This document shows, one piece after another, positions 1 through 7,868 of a stretch of DNA of 51,452 nucleotides; the stretch's first letter is position 1, and each line of letters begins with the position of its first letter. Origin of the DNA: an uncultured Lachnospiraceae bacterium (lineage in GTDB: Bacteria; Bacillota; Clostridia; Lachnospirales; Lachnospiraceae); the NCBI GenBank assembly GCA_945949045.1, contig CAMFDG010000013.1, forward strand, positions 1 to 51,452. Reading direction: 5' to 3'. The notes under the pieces were generated by a model. It had not been told where the DNA came from. It worked only from the letters and a program-made list of their open reading frames with translations, and searched no databases. Position numbers and translations under genes: made by a program.

Positions 1-71
1 GGGCTATCGCCAAGCGGTAAGGCACAGGATTTTGATTCCTGCATTCGTTGGTTCGAATCCAACTAGCCCAG
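1..71 (+). tRNA. tRNA-Gln (TTG), first base outside the window
   Basis: The cloverleaf reads with acceptor strands GGGCTA/TAGCCC, a TTCGAAT T-loop, and the anticodon loop TTTTGAT carrying TTG. The 5' T that would pair with the terminal A of the acceptor stem lies before base 1, so the gene is cut by one base. CCA is not encoded. It heads a tRNA cluster with tRNA-Lys. Confidence 0.93.
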
Positions 72-79
72 GCCCTGTC

Positions 80-244
80 GTAGGGAGGGGCCCGCTTGCG
101 GGAGGAATCCCTACGACCCAAACTGAAAGATCTGGTTTAACCTAATAGGGAGGGGCCCGCTTGCGGGAGGAATCCCTACGACCCAAGCTGAAAGATCTGG
201 TTTAACCTGACAGGGAGGGGCCCGCTTGCGGGAGGAATCCCTAC
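80..244. repeat. Tandem palindromic array, three hairpins with 65-bp period
   Basis: Three nearly identical palindromes start at 81, 146 and 211, exactly 65 bp apart. Each has an outer stem TAGGGA/TCCCTA (CAGGGA in the third copy) around an inner hairpin CCCGC-TT-GCGGG. The two intervening spacers of about 31 bp differ at only a few positions and contain a weak AAACT/GGTTT hairpin. The array fills the space between tRNA-Gln and tRNA-Lys, and no gene is visible in it. The same core occurs between clpP and clpX with a different but still self-complementary outer stem. Confidence 0.9.
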
Positions 245-257
245 AATTATTTAATAT

Positions 258-330
258 GGGATACTAGCTCAGGTGGTAGAGCACTTGACTTTTAATCAAG
301 TTGTCGGGGGTTCGAATCCCCCGTGTCTCA
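258..330 (+). tRNA. tRNA-Lys (TTT)
   Basis: Acceptor strands GGGATAC and GTGTCTC pair with G-U wobbles. The anticodon loop CTTTTAA carries TTT and the T-loop is TTCGAAT. CCA is not encoded. A terminator hairpin follows. Confidence 0.96.
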
Positions 331-348
331 TTAAGTGAAGTAGCAGAG

Positions 349-373
349 GCTCCGAGATTTCTCGGAGCTTTTT
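349..373 (+). terminator. Intrinsic terminator after tRNA-Lys
   Basis: An 8-bp stem GCTCCGAG/CTCGGAGC with a 4-base loop is followed by five T residues. It ends the tRNA-Gln/tRNA-Lys transcript before the cell-wall operon. Confidence 0.88.
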
Positions 374-402
374 GCTTTGCTGGTCACAGATCAGTTTCTG
401 TC

Positions 403-431
403 TTGTACGTCCGTTCCACTTCTGCTATAAT
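403..431 (+). promoter_or_regulatory. Sigma-A-type promoter of the cell-wall operon
   Basis: TTGTAC, 17 bp, then TATAAT preceded by TGC (extended -10). It lies between the tRNA-Lys terminator and the first gene of the hydrolase-murF-ddl operon. Confidence 0.7.
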
Positions 432-496
432 AAAGAATTGCAAAGCCGGGCGTATGAGTCACGGAAACAGGGTAGAGCAGAAAGGATTGGAAAGGC

Positions 497-1285
497 TTGA
501 ATATTGAGGTAGACGGATATAATATTTTCTATAAAGTCACGGGAGAAGGGGAACAGACTGCTGTGATCCTGCAGGGCTGGGGAACGAACTGCGAGATCTA
601 TGATTCCGTGGCCAATACCATCAATGATACATACCGGGTGATACAGTTTGATCTTCCGGGCTTTGGAGCAAGTGATGAGCCCAGGGAGCCATGGAGTGTG
701 GATGATTACGCGGATTTCTTCTGTAAATTTATGGAAGCCTTAGGAATTGGGCGGGCCGTGCTGATCGGCCATTCCTATGGCGGCAGAATGATCATTAAGC
801 TTGCTGCCCGTAAGGACTGCGGCTTTGAGATCGCGAGGATCGTGCTGATTGACAGCGCGGGAATCATGCCGAAGCGTTCCTTTAAGAAGAGAATGAAAAT
901 TAAGAAATATAAGGTGCTTAAGAAGCTCTTTAATATCAAGCTGGTTTATGCACTGTTTCCGGAGCTGATCGATGCCTGGAGGAGCCAGCAGGGCTCAGAG
1001 GATTATAAGAATGCAACGCCGATGATGCGTCAGTGCATGGTGATGGCTGTGAATGAGGATCTGGAGCATCTGCTGCCAAAAATGAAACAGGACACTTTGC
1101 TGATCTGGGGAGACCGGGATACGGCAACGCCCATTGCAGATGGCAGGGCTATGGAGGAGAAAATTCCGAATGCCGGACTCGCTGTGATTCAGGGGGCCGG
1201 TCATTTTTCCTTTCTTGATAATCCGGGGGTGTTTCGAAATATAATGAGGGTATATTTTCAGATTGGAGTAAAGGATGGAAGTTAA
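497..1285 (+). CDS. Alpha/beta hydrolase
   Basis: A 262-residue single-domain alpha/beta-hydrolase-fold protein. Visible landmarks are the oxyanion-side QGWGT near residue 26, the nucleophile elbow GHSYGG with Ser93, an acid in the segment GDRDTATP, and the catalytic His in GAGHFSF near the C terminus. No signal peptide is seen, so it is probably cytoplasmic. The start is TTG, the best in-frame start behind a purine-rich AAAGG stretch. Its last 11 bases overlap the murF start, so the two are translationally coupled. The substrate cannot be read from sequence. Its place ahead of murF and ddl suggests a role near peptidoglycan or D-amino-acid metabolism, but that is inference from context only. 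Confidence 0.85.
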   Translation: MNIEVDGYNIFYKVTGEGEQTAVILQGWGTNCEIYDSVANTINDTYRVIQFDLPGFGASDEPREPWSVDDYADFFCKFMEALGIGRAVLIGHSYGGRMIIKLAARKDCGFEIARIVLIDSAGIMPKRSFKKRMKIKKYKVLKKLFNIKLVYALFPELIDAWRSQQGSEDYKNATPMMRQCMVMAVNEDLEHLLPKMKQDTLLIWGDRDTATPIADGRAMEEKIPNAGLAVIQGAGHFSFLDNPGVFRNIMRVYFQIGVKDGS

Positions 1286-2849
1286 AATTCTGATTCGAAC
1301 GCTGATTGCACTGTTTATTGCAGCTCCGGCATTTTGGCTGACGATGCGCTACAATATGCATATGTTCCAGCTCAACGGATATAAAAACGGGGAACATGTT
1401 CACTGGATCAAGAAAAATATCAGACAGCAGTGGGTACTTTTGTTTGGGCTCGTTTTGGGGATACTCCGGCTGTTTTTGCCGGCATTGGCGTTAGATATTG
1501 TAATGGATCTTGCGCTTCTTTTGATCCTTGCCGTGTATCGTGCCATGAAGCTGCTCAATACGAAGAAGAAGCTGGTTTATACGGCCCGCATGAAACGGTT
1601 GATAGCCTGTAATGTGATTTTCTCCCTTGTGGTGCTTCTTCTTATAGGAATCTTTGCGGGTCTTCGTCCGATGGCCGGCGTATTTATGATTCTTGTGTCA
1701 ATACAGTTCTTTATGAATATTGTTGTGAATATTATAAATACACCGATTGAGTCGGGAGTTCGAAGCTTCTATGTCAACGATGCCAAAAGAAAGCTGAAGG
1801 AGGTGCCGAATCTTAAGGTGATCGGCGTGACCGGAAGTTATGGTAAGACCAGTGTGAAATTCTATCTGTTAAAGCTTCTGCAGGAAAAGTATCAGGTGCT
1901 GGCAACTCCGGAGAGCTATAACACGCCAATGGGCGTGGTAAAGACCATCCGGGAGTCTTTAAAGCCGACCCATGAGATCTTCATCTGTGAGATGGGGGCA
2001 AGGCACGTGGGAGATATCAAGGAGCTCTGCGATATTGTACATCCGGAGTACGGAATTATTACCGCTGTAGGACCGCAGCATTTAGAGACCTTTTTCAATA
2101 TGGATAACATCAAAAACACAAAGTTTGAGCTGGCGGATGCACTTCCGGAGAACGGAATGCTGTTTCTGAACGGAGATAATGCCTATATTCAGGAAAAGGC
2201 CGGGGAATATGACAGAAAGGTGTTTTATTTTTCCCAGACAGAGGGAGAGGGCTATTGTGCAAAAGATATATCGGTTTCGAGGCTTGGTACGGAATTTACG
2301 GTTGTGGCTCCGGATGGGGAGGAAGAGCGTTTTCAGATGCGTCTGATCGGAGCACACAATGTGATCAATGTCATCGGAGCAATCGCTGTGGCCAACACCC
2401 TTGGCATTGCGCTGGCTGATCTTAAGATTCCGGTGAGAAGGCTTGAACCGGTGGAACACCGGATGCAGATGCGGGATCACGGCACCGTAACAGTGATCGA
2501 TGATGCTTATAACTCCAATCCGGTAGGCTCCAGGGCAGCAGTTGAGACTCTGGCGCTGTTTGACGGTATCCGTATTCTGATTACACCGGGAATGGTGGAA
2601 CTGGGAGAGAAAGAACAGGAATACAATTACAAATTTGGAACATATGCGGCAGAATGCTGCGATTACATTCTTCTTGTGGGTAAAAAACACACGGCACCGA
2701 TTCGGGAGGGAGCGCTTGATAAGGGATTCCCGGAGAAAAAGTGCCTCGTATACAGCAGGCTGGAGGATGCGGTTTCCTACGCTTATGCGATCAAGGGACA
2801 GGGACATAAATACATTCTTCTGGAAAATGATCTGCCGGATAATTATTAG
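1275..2849 (+). CDS. murF: Membrane-anchored Mur ligase, UDP-MurNAc-tripeptide--D-Ala-D-Ala ligase (MurF)
   Basis: The protein has 524 residues. It ligates D-Ala-D-Ala to UDP-MurNAc-tripeptide using ATP, the last cytoplasmic step of the nucleotide precursor pathway. Residues 1-155 hold about four hydrophobic segments, which ordinary MurF lacks, so this is the membrane-anchored clostridial form. The Mur-ligase P-loop GVTGSYGKT follows at residues 184-192 (Lys191). Then come the central ATPase signature around EMGARHVGDI and the C-terminal domain with HRMQ and DDAYNSNP. It overlaps the upstream hydrolase by 11 bases and is followed 11 bases later by ddl, which makes the dipeptide this enzyme uses. 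Assignment to MurF rather than another Mur ligase rests on the ddl neighbour and overall resemblance. Confidence 0.85.
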   Translation: MEVKILIRTLIALFIAAPAFWLTMRYNMHMFQLNGYKNGEHVHWIKKNIRQQWVLLFGLVLGILRLFLPALALDIVMDLALLLILAVYRAMKLLNTKKKLVYTARMKRLIACNVIFSLVVLLLIGIFAGLRPMAGVFMILVSIQFFMNIVVNIINTPIESGVRSFYVNDAKRKLKEVPNLKVIGVTGSYGKTSVKFYLLKLLQEKYQVLATPESYNTPMGVVKTIRESLKPTHEIFICEMGARHVGDIKELCDIVHPEYGIITAVGPQHLETFFNMDNIKNTKFELADALPENGMLFLNGDNAYIQEKAGEYDRKVFYFSQTEGEGYCAKDISVSRLGTEFTVVAPDGEEERFQMRLIGAHNVINVIGAIAVANTLGIALADLKIPVRRLEPVEHRMQMRDHGTVTVIDDAYNSNPVGSRAAVETLALFDGIRILITPGMVELGEKEQEYNYKFGTYAAECCDYILLVGKKHTAPIREGALDKGFPEKKCLVYSRLEDAVSYAYAIKGQGHKYILLENDLPDNY

Positions 2850-2860
2850 GAGGGACGGAT

Positions 2861-4042
2861 ATGAAAACAAGAGTTGCAATGATGTTTGGCGGAAAAAGCG
2901 TGGAGCATGAGGTGTCGGTGATTTCCGGGATTCAGGCGATCATGAACATGGACACCGAAAAATATGAGGTGATTCCGGTATATATGACCAAGAAAAACGA
3001 GATGTACATCGGGGACGCTGTGGGTGAGATGGATTCCTACAAGGATATTGATGCACTTTTGAAAAAGTCCCAGAGGGTAATCATGGTGAATGAAGATGGC
3101 AGGGTATCCTTTGTGCCGTATCCGGTCAAGGCCTTTGGGAAGAATCATGCTGTGGAGGTCGATGTGGCATTTCCGGTAGTCCACGGAACCAACGTGGAGG
3201 ATGGTGCTTTTCAGGGCTATTTGAAGACGATGGGAATTCCATTTGTGGGCTGTGATGTGACGGCTTCTGCAATTGGAATGGATAAGTATATTATGAAGAC
3301 CGTGTTGAAGGAAAGCAATGTACCGGTTCTGGACGCGCAGCTTTACACCTTATCTGCGTATTCCCAAATAGAAACCCTGTTAGATGATGTGGAGGAGAAG
3401 CTGGGATATCCGGTGATCGTAAAGCCGGTAAATCTTGGCTCCAGCGTGGGAATCAGCGTCGCGAAGAACCGAACGGAACTCACGAATTCCATTGACGACG
3501 CTTTCAAATATGCAACCAAGGTTCTGGTGGAGCATGCAATCACAAATCTCCGCGAGATTAACTGCTCGGTACTGGGAGACGAGAATGAGGCGATTGCTTC
3601 TGAGTGTGAAGAGCCGATGCACACGAAGGACATTTTGAGCTATGAGGATAAATATGTCAGCAATGCCAAGGGCAGCGGCTCCAAGGGAATGGCCAGTGTC
3701 GCAAGAAAGATTCCTGCGGATCTTTCTCCCGAAAAGAGAGAGGAGGTCCGAAGCCTTGCTGTAAAGAGCTTCCAGGCACTGGGCTGTAACGGCGTTGCCA
3801 GAATCGACTTCATGATTGATGAAGATAGTGGAAAACTGTATTTCAATGAAATTAACACGATTCCGGGCTCCCTTGCCTTTTATCTGTGGGAACCGGTGGG
3901 AATTCCTTACAAGGAGCTTTTGGACCGTATGATTCAGCTCTCGCTGAAGCGTGCGCGTACCGAGCAGAACCTGACTTTTACTTTTGATACAAATATTTTG
4001 GATTCTGCGAGTCTTGGCGGCTCAAAGGGGGCAAAGCTTTAA
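2861..4042 (+). CDS. ddl: D-alanine--D-alanine ligase
   Basis: This 393-residue ATP-grasp enzyme joins two D-alanines. The N terminus carries the family motif GGKSVEHEVSV. The centre has VKPVNLGSSVGISVAKN, and the metal/ATP end has the ARIDFMID and NEINTIPG segments. The omega-loop region reads SYEDKY, with the Lys-Tyr pair typical of D-Ala:D-Ala ligases rather than the Lys/His pattern of VanA D-Ala:D-Lac ligases, so the normal dipeptide is expected. It is longer than most Ddl proteins, partly because of the Gly/Ser-rich stretch after that loop. The RBS AGGAGGGA lies 8 bases before ATG. Its stop shares one base with the next start (TAATG), coupling it to the dipeptidase. Confidence 0.95.
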   Translation: MKTRVAMMFGGKSVEHEVSVISGIQAIMNMDTEKYEVIPVYMTKKNEMYIGDAVGEMDSYKDIDALLKKSQRVIMVNEDGRVSFVPYPVKAFGKNHAVEVDVAFPVVHGTNVEDGAFQGYLKTMGIPFVGCDVTASAIGMDKYIMKTVLKESNVPVLDAQLYTLSAYSQIETLLDDVEEKLGYPVIVKPVNLGSSVGISVAKNRTELTNSIDDAFKYATKVLVEHAITNLREINCSVLGDENEAIASECEEPMHTKDILSYEDKYVSNAKGSGSKGMASVARKIPADLSPEKREEVRSLAVKSFQALGCNGVARIDFMIDEDSGKLYFNEINTIPGSLAFYLWEPVGIPYKELLDRMIQLSLKRARTEQNLTFTFDTNILDSASLGGSKGAKL

Positions 4043-4764
4043 TGGAACCGATTCCGCTCAGAGAGGGACCGGCAAGGTATGAGGAAAGTGCATTCCTGCC
4101 CTCCGAATTTGTAGAAATAAAATCAAACAGCTTTTGCGAGGTTCGGATGCAGTATCCACTGAGAAACATGAAAAATGCCGAAGAACAGTGCTTTGTGCGC
4201 AAAGAGGTGTATGAGCTCCTGCAAAAGGCAGCACAGCGTCTGCCGGCGGGGTACAAATTCTGTATTTTGGATGCCTGGCGGCCGTTCATGCTTCAGAAGG
4301 AATTGTATGAGGTGTATTCCGGAGAAATCATTCGGGATTTTGGACTGGACAGCTGTACGAGGGAGGAGGCCGATGCGGTGATTCGCAAGTTTGTCTCTGA
4401 TCCGGTGGCTGATGTTTGCGTGCCTCCGGTTCATACCACGGGTGGGGCCATTGACCTCACGCTGATGGATGATACAGGCAGAGCTCTTCCTATGGGAACC
4501 GGATTTGATGCCTTTACGGAAAAGACAAATACCGCATGGTTCGAGGGAAAGAATGATGATAGGGTCCGGGACAACAGACGGCTGCTTTATCATATTATGA
4601 CCAGCGTCGGATTTACCAACCTCCCCTCGGAGTGGTGGCATTTTGACTATGGTGACAGATTCTGGGGATATTACAATCACAAACCGGCGATTTACCGGGG
4701 CGTATTTACGAAAGAGGAGATTTATGCAGAAAGAGAACGAGAGTCAGAAAAAGGAAAAGAATAA
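4042..4764 (+). CDS. VanX/DdpX-type D-alanyl-D-alanine dipeptidase (M15D)
   Basis: A 240-residue zinc dipeptidase of the M15D family that hydrolyses free D-Ala-D-Ala. The zinc site is visible as His131 and Asp138 in PVHTTGGAIDL (the family SxHxxGxAxD motif with Val for Ser) and His200 in SEWWHF. Glu197 is the general base, and DAWRP upstream carries the conserved Arg. No signal peptide is present, so it is cytoplasmic. It is translationally coupled to ddl, so the enzymes that make and destroy the dipeptide come from one transcript. No vanH, vanA or vanS/R partner is present, so a glycopeptide-resistance role is unlikely. Recycling or pool control is the likelier reading. Confidence 0.9.
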   Translation: MEPIPLREGPARYEESAFLPSEFVEIKSNSFCEVRMQYPLRNMKNAEEQCFVRKEVYELLQKAAQRLPAGYKFCILDAWRPFMLQKELYEVYSGEIIRDFGLDSCTREEADAVIRKFVSDPVADVCVPPVHTTGGAIDLTLMDDTGRALPMGTGFDAFTEKTNTAWFEGKNDDRVRDNRRLLYHIMTSVGFTNLPSEWWHFDYGDRFWGYYNHKPAIYRGVFTKEEIYAERERESEKGKE

Positions 4765-5977
4765 AGCGAACCGGAGAGACATTAACAAGGGGTATCTGGT
4801 TCTTTATTTGGGTGTCTTTCTGCTGGTAATCATAGGAGAAATCATTCTGAATCAATTGGGGGATAAATTTTCTCCCCTGGACCTTGCCAAGGATATTATT
4901 GGGAATTTAATGGGAGTTTTAGCTGCCTTCTTGATTTTTGACATCGCTCATGATAAAATATCTAAGGATTCATATGCAAGTGAGGTTTCAGAGCAGATTC
5001 TTGATACGTTAATGTACCATCCGGAGGCTCTCAATCAATATGAGAAGGAGCAGAAGAAGGTGTTTGTCAACGCTTTCATTGAGTCCATTGTCAGTGATTC
5101 GGATGCTGCAGAGATGATCAACAATCATTTGAACAGCTATTTGCTTACAGACCGGGATTTTCAGGAAAACAAGGCCCTGACAGAGAAGGATTGCCGGATC
5201 CGCACTGCTTTTTCCTACCGCTTTGTTTTGGAGACGGAGAGGACTGCTGCCTTTAGCAGCCTGAGAGCTCCCATTGGTGAGGATGGGCTGGATCCATATT
5301 TCTACATGCAGGAGGAGTTGAATTACCGGGTGAAATATCTTGCTCCCAAGGGGAACTATACGGACCGCAGTGAGGTGAAGATCGGCTTTATCTATGATAA
5401 TGCCGCGTTGGATCGTTTTCTGCGCGGGAACAAAAGCGAGCAGAACGATGAGCTTTTAAAGAATTGTCTGTTCCGGGAGAGCCTGGATATTGAAGAAGAA
5501 GACCGGAAGTTGTTTGCAGAACTGTCGAAGGACAAAGAGGCGCTGATCCGGCTTGTCAAAAGCATGTTTCGTCCGCACCTGAATATTGACCGGTGCAGGG
5601 GCGAGGTGATTGATGTAAAGGTAGTTCCTGATAGTGGTGTGATTGTTGTATTTCATGTAGATCACGATGTAGAGGCTATGGAACATACCATTGACATTGT
5701 GTTCCATATTCCGAAGAAATGGAACACGGTTGTTGAAGTGGCACTGGTGGAGCCTACGAAGGATCCGAAGATTTCTCTCAGCTATAATGAGGATGCCATG
5801 GATGTTGAAATGTATTCGTTCCTCAATAAAGGAGAATCCTCTGCTTATGAGAACACCTCCGAGAATGAGAATGGAGTTTACAGTATTTCGCTGAGTGAGG
5901 AGTGGGTATTCCCCATCAGCGGTGTCGTATTTCCTGTGAGAAGAGATCATAGACTGTTACAGGATAAAAATCAATAG
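4724..5977 (+). CDS. Unknown two-TM membrane protein in the cell-wall operon
   Basis: I do not recognise this 417-residue protein. It starts with about 23 charged residues, then two hydrophobic segments (roughly residues 24-40 and 55-75) joined by a short loop. A large soluble domain of about 340 residues follows, rich in Asp/Glu, Lys and aromatic residues, without a motif I can name. I chose the ATG at 4724, which follows AAAGAGGAG by 5 bases, over an in-frame ATG at 4643 with no RBS buried deeper in the dipeptidase gene. The 41-base overlap with the dipeptidase gene supports co-expression. By topology the domain could face the cytoplasm. No function is proposed. Confidence 0.8.
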   Translation: MQKENESQKKEKNKANRRDINKGYLVLYLGVFLLVIIGEIILNQLGDKFSPLDLAKDIIGNLMGVLAAFLIFDIAHDKISKDSYASEVSEQILDTLMYHPEALNQYEKEQKKVFVNAFIESIVSDSDAAEMINNHLNSYLLTDRDFQENKALTEKDCRIRTAFSYRFVLETERTAAFSSLRAPIGEDGLDPYFYMQEELNYRVKYLAPKGNYTDRSEVKIGFIYDNAALDRFLRGNKSEQNDELLKNCLFRESLDIEEEDRKLFAELSKDKEALIRLVKSMFRPHLNIDRCRGEVIDVKVVPDSGVIVVFHVDHDVEAMEHTIDIVFHIPKKWNTVVEVALVEPTKDPKISLSYNEDAMDVEMYSFLNKGESSAYENTSENENGVYSISLSEEWVFPISGVVFPVRRDHRLLQDKNQ

Positions 5978-5985
5978 GTTCATTG

Positions 5986-6060
5986 CGGGATGTGGCTCAG
6001 TTTGGTTAGAGCGCACGGCTGGGGGCCGTGAGGTCGCAGGTTCGAATCCTGTCATCCCGA
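5986..6060 (+). tRNA. tRNA-Pro (GGG)
   Basis: Acceptor CGGGATG/CATCCCG, anticodon stem CACGG/CCGTG with loop CTGGGGG giving anticodon GGG, and T-loop TTCGAAT. CCA is not encoded. It starts only 8 bases after the stop of the membrane-protein gene, so it may be transcribed with that operon. Confidence 0.95.
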
Positions 6061-6068
6061 TATCAATA

Positions 6069-6111
6069 GGAGCCTGCTGTATGGAAGATACAGCAGGCTC
6101 CTTTTATTTTT
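6069..6111 (+). terminator. Strong terminator after tRNA-Pro
   Basis: A 14-bp perfect stem GGAGCCTGCTGTAT/ATACAGCAGGCTCC with a 5-base loop, followed by TTTTATTTTT. The T-tract is on the plus strand only, so it serves the tRNA-Pro/operon side rather than the opposing MATE gene. Confidence 0.92.
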
Positions 6112-6132
6112 GCGGCCTGGTATAGCGGTTCT

Positions 6133-7470
6133 TCAGGCGTGTTGTTTTCTGGAACGGTGCTTCCAGATGAGGTAGGCGAAGAGAAGCAAAAGGCCGGTAG
6201 TCAGCCAGGTGAAGGGATCTGCAAAGCAGACACCGGCGTATCCAAAGGACTTTGCGGCAATTTTGATGGCCATATAGCGGCTCACCAGCTCTACCACACC
6301 GCTGATCATGGGCACGAATCCCCGATTCAAGCCCTGCAGGGCATTGCGGTATATAAAAATCCACGCCAGAGGAAGCAGGCAGGTGCTGGAGAGATACAGG
6401 TATTTCATGGCATAGCCCATGGTTTCAGCAGATGGATGATGAATAAACCATCCTATCATATATGGCCCCGCAAGGCAGCAGAGAGCGGCTGCGGTGCCGG
6501 CTGCCACGAAGCTCAGCAGGAAGGCACATTTCATTCCCTTGTAGATGCGGTCGTATTTGGCGGCTCCGAGATTCTGACCACAATAGGTTGCCATGGCAGT
6601 GCCCAAGGTCGGCATCGTCTGGGTGGCCAGCTGGCTGACCTTGGCAGCTGCGGTAAAGGCGGCCATGACGGTGGAGCCGAACACGTTAATGGCTACCTGC
6701 AGAATCATGGTGCCGATAGCAGTAATGGAGTAATTGAGCGCCATGGGGATACCGACAGCCAGCATATTGCGCACTCCCGTGGCATCCAGATAATAGTCTT
6801 CTCTACCGGTTCTCAGAATATCGTGCTTGCGGAACATAACGACAAAGCAAAGCACTGCCGCAGTTCCCTGTGCGATGACGGTGGCGTAAGCAGCACCTGC
6901 AGTTCCAAGATGAAGGACAACGATACAGAATAAATCCAGCGCGATGTTTAAGGCACTGGAGAAAATCAGAAAATATAATGGCGTTTTACTGTCACCGATG
7001 CCCCGCAGGATTCCTGCTGCCACGTTGTAAGCCATGGTGCAGAGAATTCCGGCAAAAATAATGCGGATATAGCTGTCTGCAAGCCCCAGGATATTCTGTG
7101 GTGTTTTGAGCCAGATTAAGAGAGGCTTTGACCAGATGACCGTAGGAACAGTCAGAACAACAGAGACGATCATGGTCAGTGTCAGTGACAATGCCACATA
7201 ATGTTTTAACAGTTTTCCGTCTTTGGCACCGAAAGCGTGGGCAATCATAACACCGAAGCCCTGGGCGATACCGTTGGCAAAGCCCAGAACAAGAAACATC
7301 AGACAGCCGGTAGACCCCACAGCGGCCAGGGCGTCTTCGCCCAGATACTGCCCGACAATGATGGTGTCCACCATGTTGTAAAACTGTTGGAAAATACCAC
7401 CCAGAAGAACCGGCAGTGAAAAAAGCAAGATAATTTTCATTGGGCTGCCCACAGTCATGTCCTTTTTCAT
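6133..7470 (-). CDS. MATE family multidrug/cation-coupled exporter
   Basis: A 445-residue inner-membrane transporter with about 12 hydrophobic segments arranged as two homologous halves. The family opening is present (PMKIILLFSLPVLLG, then QFYNMVDTIIVGQYLG), as is the mid-protein LGTAMATYCGQNLGA stretch. MATE proteins export drugs or metabolites in exchange for Na+ or H+. The substrate is not predictable. I chose the ATG whose first base is 7470 (MKKDMTVG). An in-frame ATG at 7491 would add seven residues encoded across a run of ten G. That G-run sits 9 bases upstream of the chosen start and probably acts as the ribosome-binding site. tRNA-Leu lies upstream on the same strand, with a terminator between. 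Confidence 0.9.
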   Translation of the reverse strand: MKKDMTVGSPMKIILLFSLPVLLGGIFQQFYNMVDTIIVGQYLGEDALAAVGSTGCLMFLVLGFANGIAQGFGVMIAHAFGAKDGKLLKHYVALSLTLTMIVSVVLTVPTVIWSKPLLIWLKTPQNILGLADSYIRIIFAGILCTMAYNVAAGILRGIGDSKTPLYFLIFSSALNIALDLFCIVVLHLGTAGAAYATVIAQGTAAVLCFVVMFRKHDILRTGREDYYLDATGVRNMLAVGIPMALNYSITAIGTMILQVAINVFGSTVMAAFTAAAKVSQLATQTMPTLGTAMATYCGQNLGAAKYDRIYKGMKCAFLLSFVAAGTAAALCCLAGPYMIGWFIHHPSAETMGYAMKYLYLSSTCLLPLAWIFIYRNALQGLNRGFVPMISGVVELVSRYMAIKIAAKSFGYAGVCFADPFTWLTTGLLLLFAYLIWKHRSRKQHA

Positions 7471-7479
7471 AAATAAAAT

Positions 7480-7489
7480 CCCCCCCCCC
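7480..7489 (-). promoter_or_regulatory. G10 homopolymer at the MATE translation start
   Basis: Ten consecutive C on the plus strand are ten G on the coding strand, ending 9 bases before the ATG at 7470. No AGGAGG-like SD is present, so the G-run is the only candidate for pairing with the anti-SD. A run of this length is prone to slippage, which would change SD strength or spacing. Confidence 0.6.
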
Positions 7490-7507
7490 ATTGGTAAACA
7501 TTTTTAG

Positions 7508-7540
7508 CGAAAGAAAGAGACCAACAAAATGTCAGTCTCT
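7508..7540 (-). terminator. Terminator of tRNA-Leu
   Basis: On the minus strand a 10-bp stem (GAGACTGACA against TGTTGGTCTC, two G-U pairs) with a TTT loop is followed by TTTCTTTC. It lies directly 3' of tRNA-Leu and before the MATE gene. Confidence 0.7.
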
Positions 7541-7543
7541 GGC

Positions 7544-7624
7544 TGCGGGCAACAGGACTTGAACCTGCACGTCATGGACACCAGAACCTAAATCTGGCGC
7601 GTCTGCCAATTCCGCCATGCCCGC
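7544..7624 (-). tRNA. tRNA-Leu (TAG)
   Basis: Minus-strand acceptor GCGGGCA/TGCCCGC, anticodon loop TTTAGGT carrying TAG, T-loop TTCAAGT, and a variable arm of class II size. CCA is not encoded. Confidence 0.94.
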
Positions 7625-7654
7625 TTGCGGTATACAATTTAATGATACTTTTTT

Positions 7655-7683
7655 ACTATAACGGCTGATTTGATGGATGTCAA
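7655..7683 (-). promoter_or_regulatory. Sigma-A promoter of tRNA-Leu
   Basis: On the minus strand: TTGACA, 17 bp, TATAGT, about 31 bases before the mature 5' end. Confidence 0.8.
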
Positions 7684-7704
7684 CACATTTTTTATAAAAA
7701 AAGC

Positions 7705-7733
7705 TTGACGAAAAAGGCAAAATAGGGTAACAT
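7705..7733 (+). promoter_or_regulatory. Sigma-A promoter of tRNA-Ile
   Basis: TTGACG, 17 bp, TAACAT, ending 22 bases before the tRNA-Ile gene. It is back to back with the tRNA-Leu promoter. Confidence 0.75.
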
Positions 7734-7755
7734 ACAGAAAGTGTCGAAAGCATGA

Positions 7756-7829
<74 letters not shown>

Positions 7830-7832
7830 TAT

Positions 7833-7868
7833 TACCGTCGTACGGATTCTGTACGGCGGTATTTTTTA
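7833..7868 (+). terminator. Terminator after tRNA-Ile
   Basis: Stem ACCGTCGTAC/GTACGGCGGT with a G-U pair, then a run of six T. It overlaps the 3' end of the opposing small gene. Confidence 0.85.

Noticed and set aside
80-244. Three evenly spaced palindromic repeats looked like a CRISPR array
   Set aside because: The spacers are nearly identical to each other, only three units exist, and no cas genes are near. It is a tandem duplication of a palindrome plus spacer.
301-507. 68-codon frame starting in tRNA-Lys
   Set aside because: It begins inside the tRNA, crosses a terminator and promoter, and overlaps the hydrolase start without an RBS.
4042-4764. Vancomycin-resistance determinant (vanX)
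   Set aside because: No vanH, D-Ala:D-Lac ligase or vanRS is present and the adjacent ligase has D-Ala:D-Ala features. It is treated as a chromosomal housekeeping dipeptidase.
6139-6933. 264-codon plus-strand frame across the MATE gene
   Set aside because: It starts inside the MATE 3' region without an RBS, and its product is Gly/His/Gln-rich as expected of an antisense shadow.
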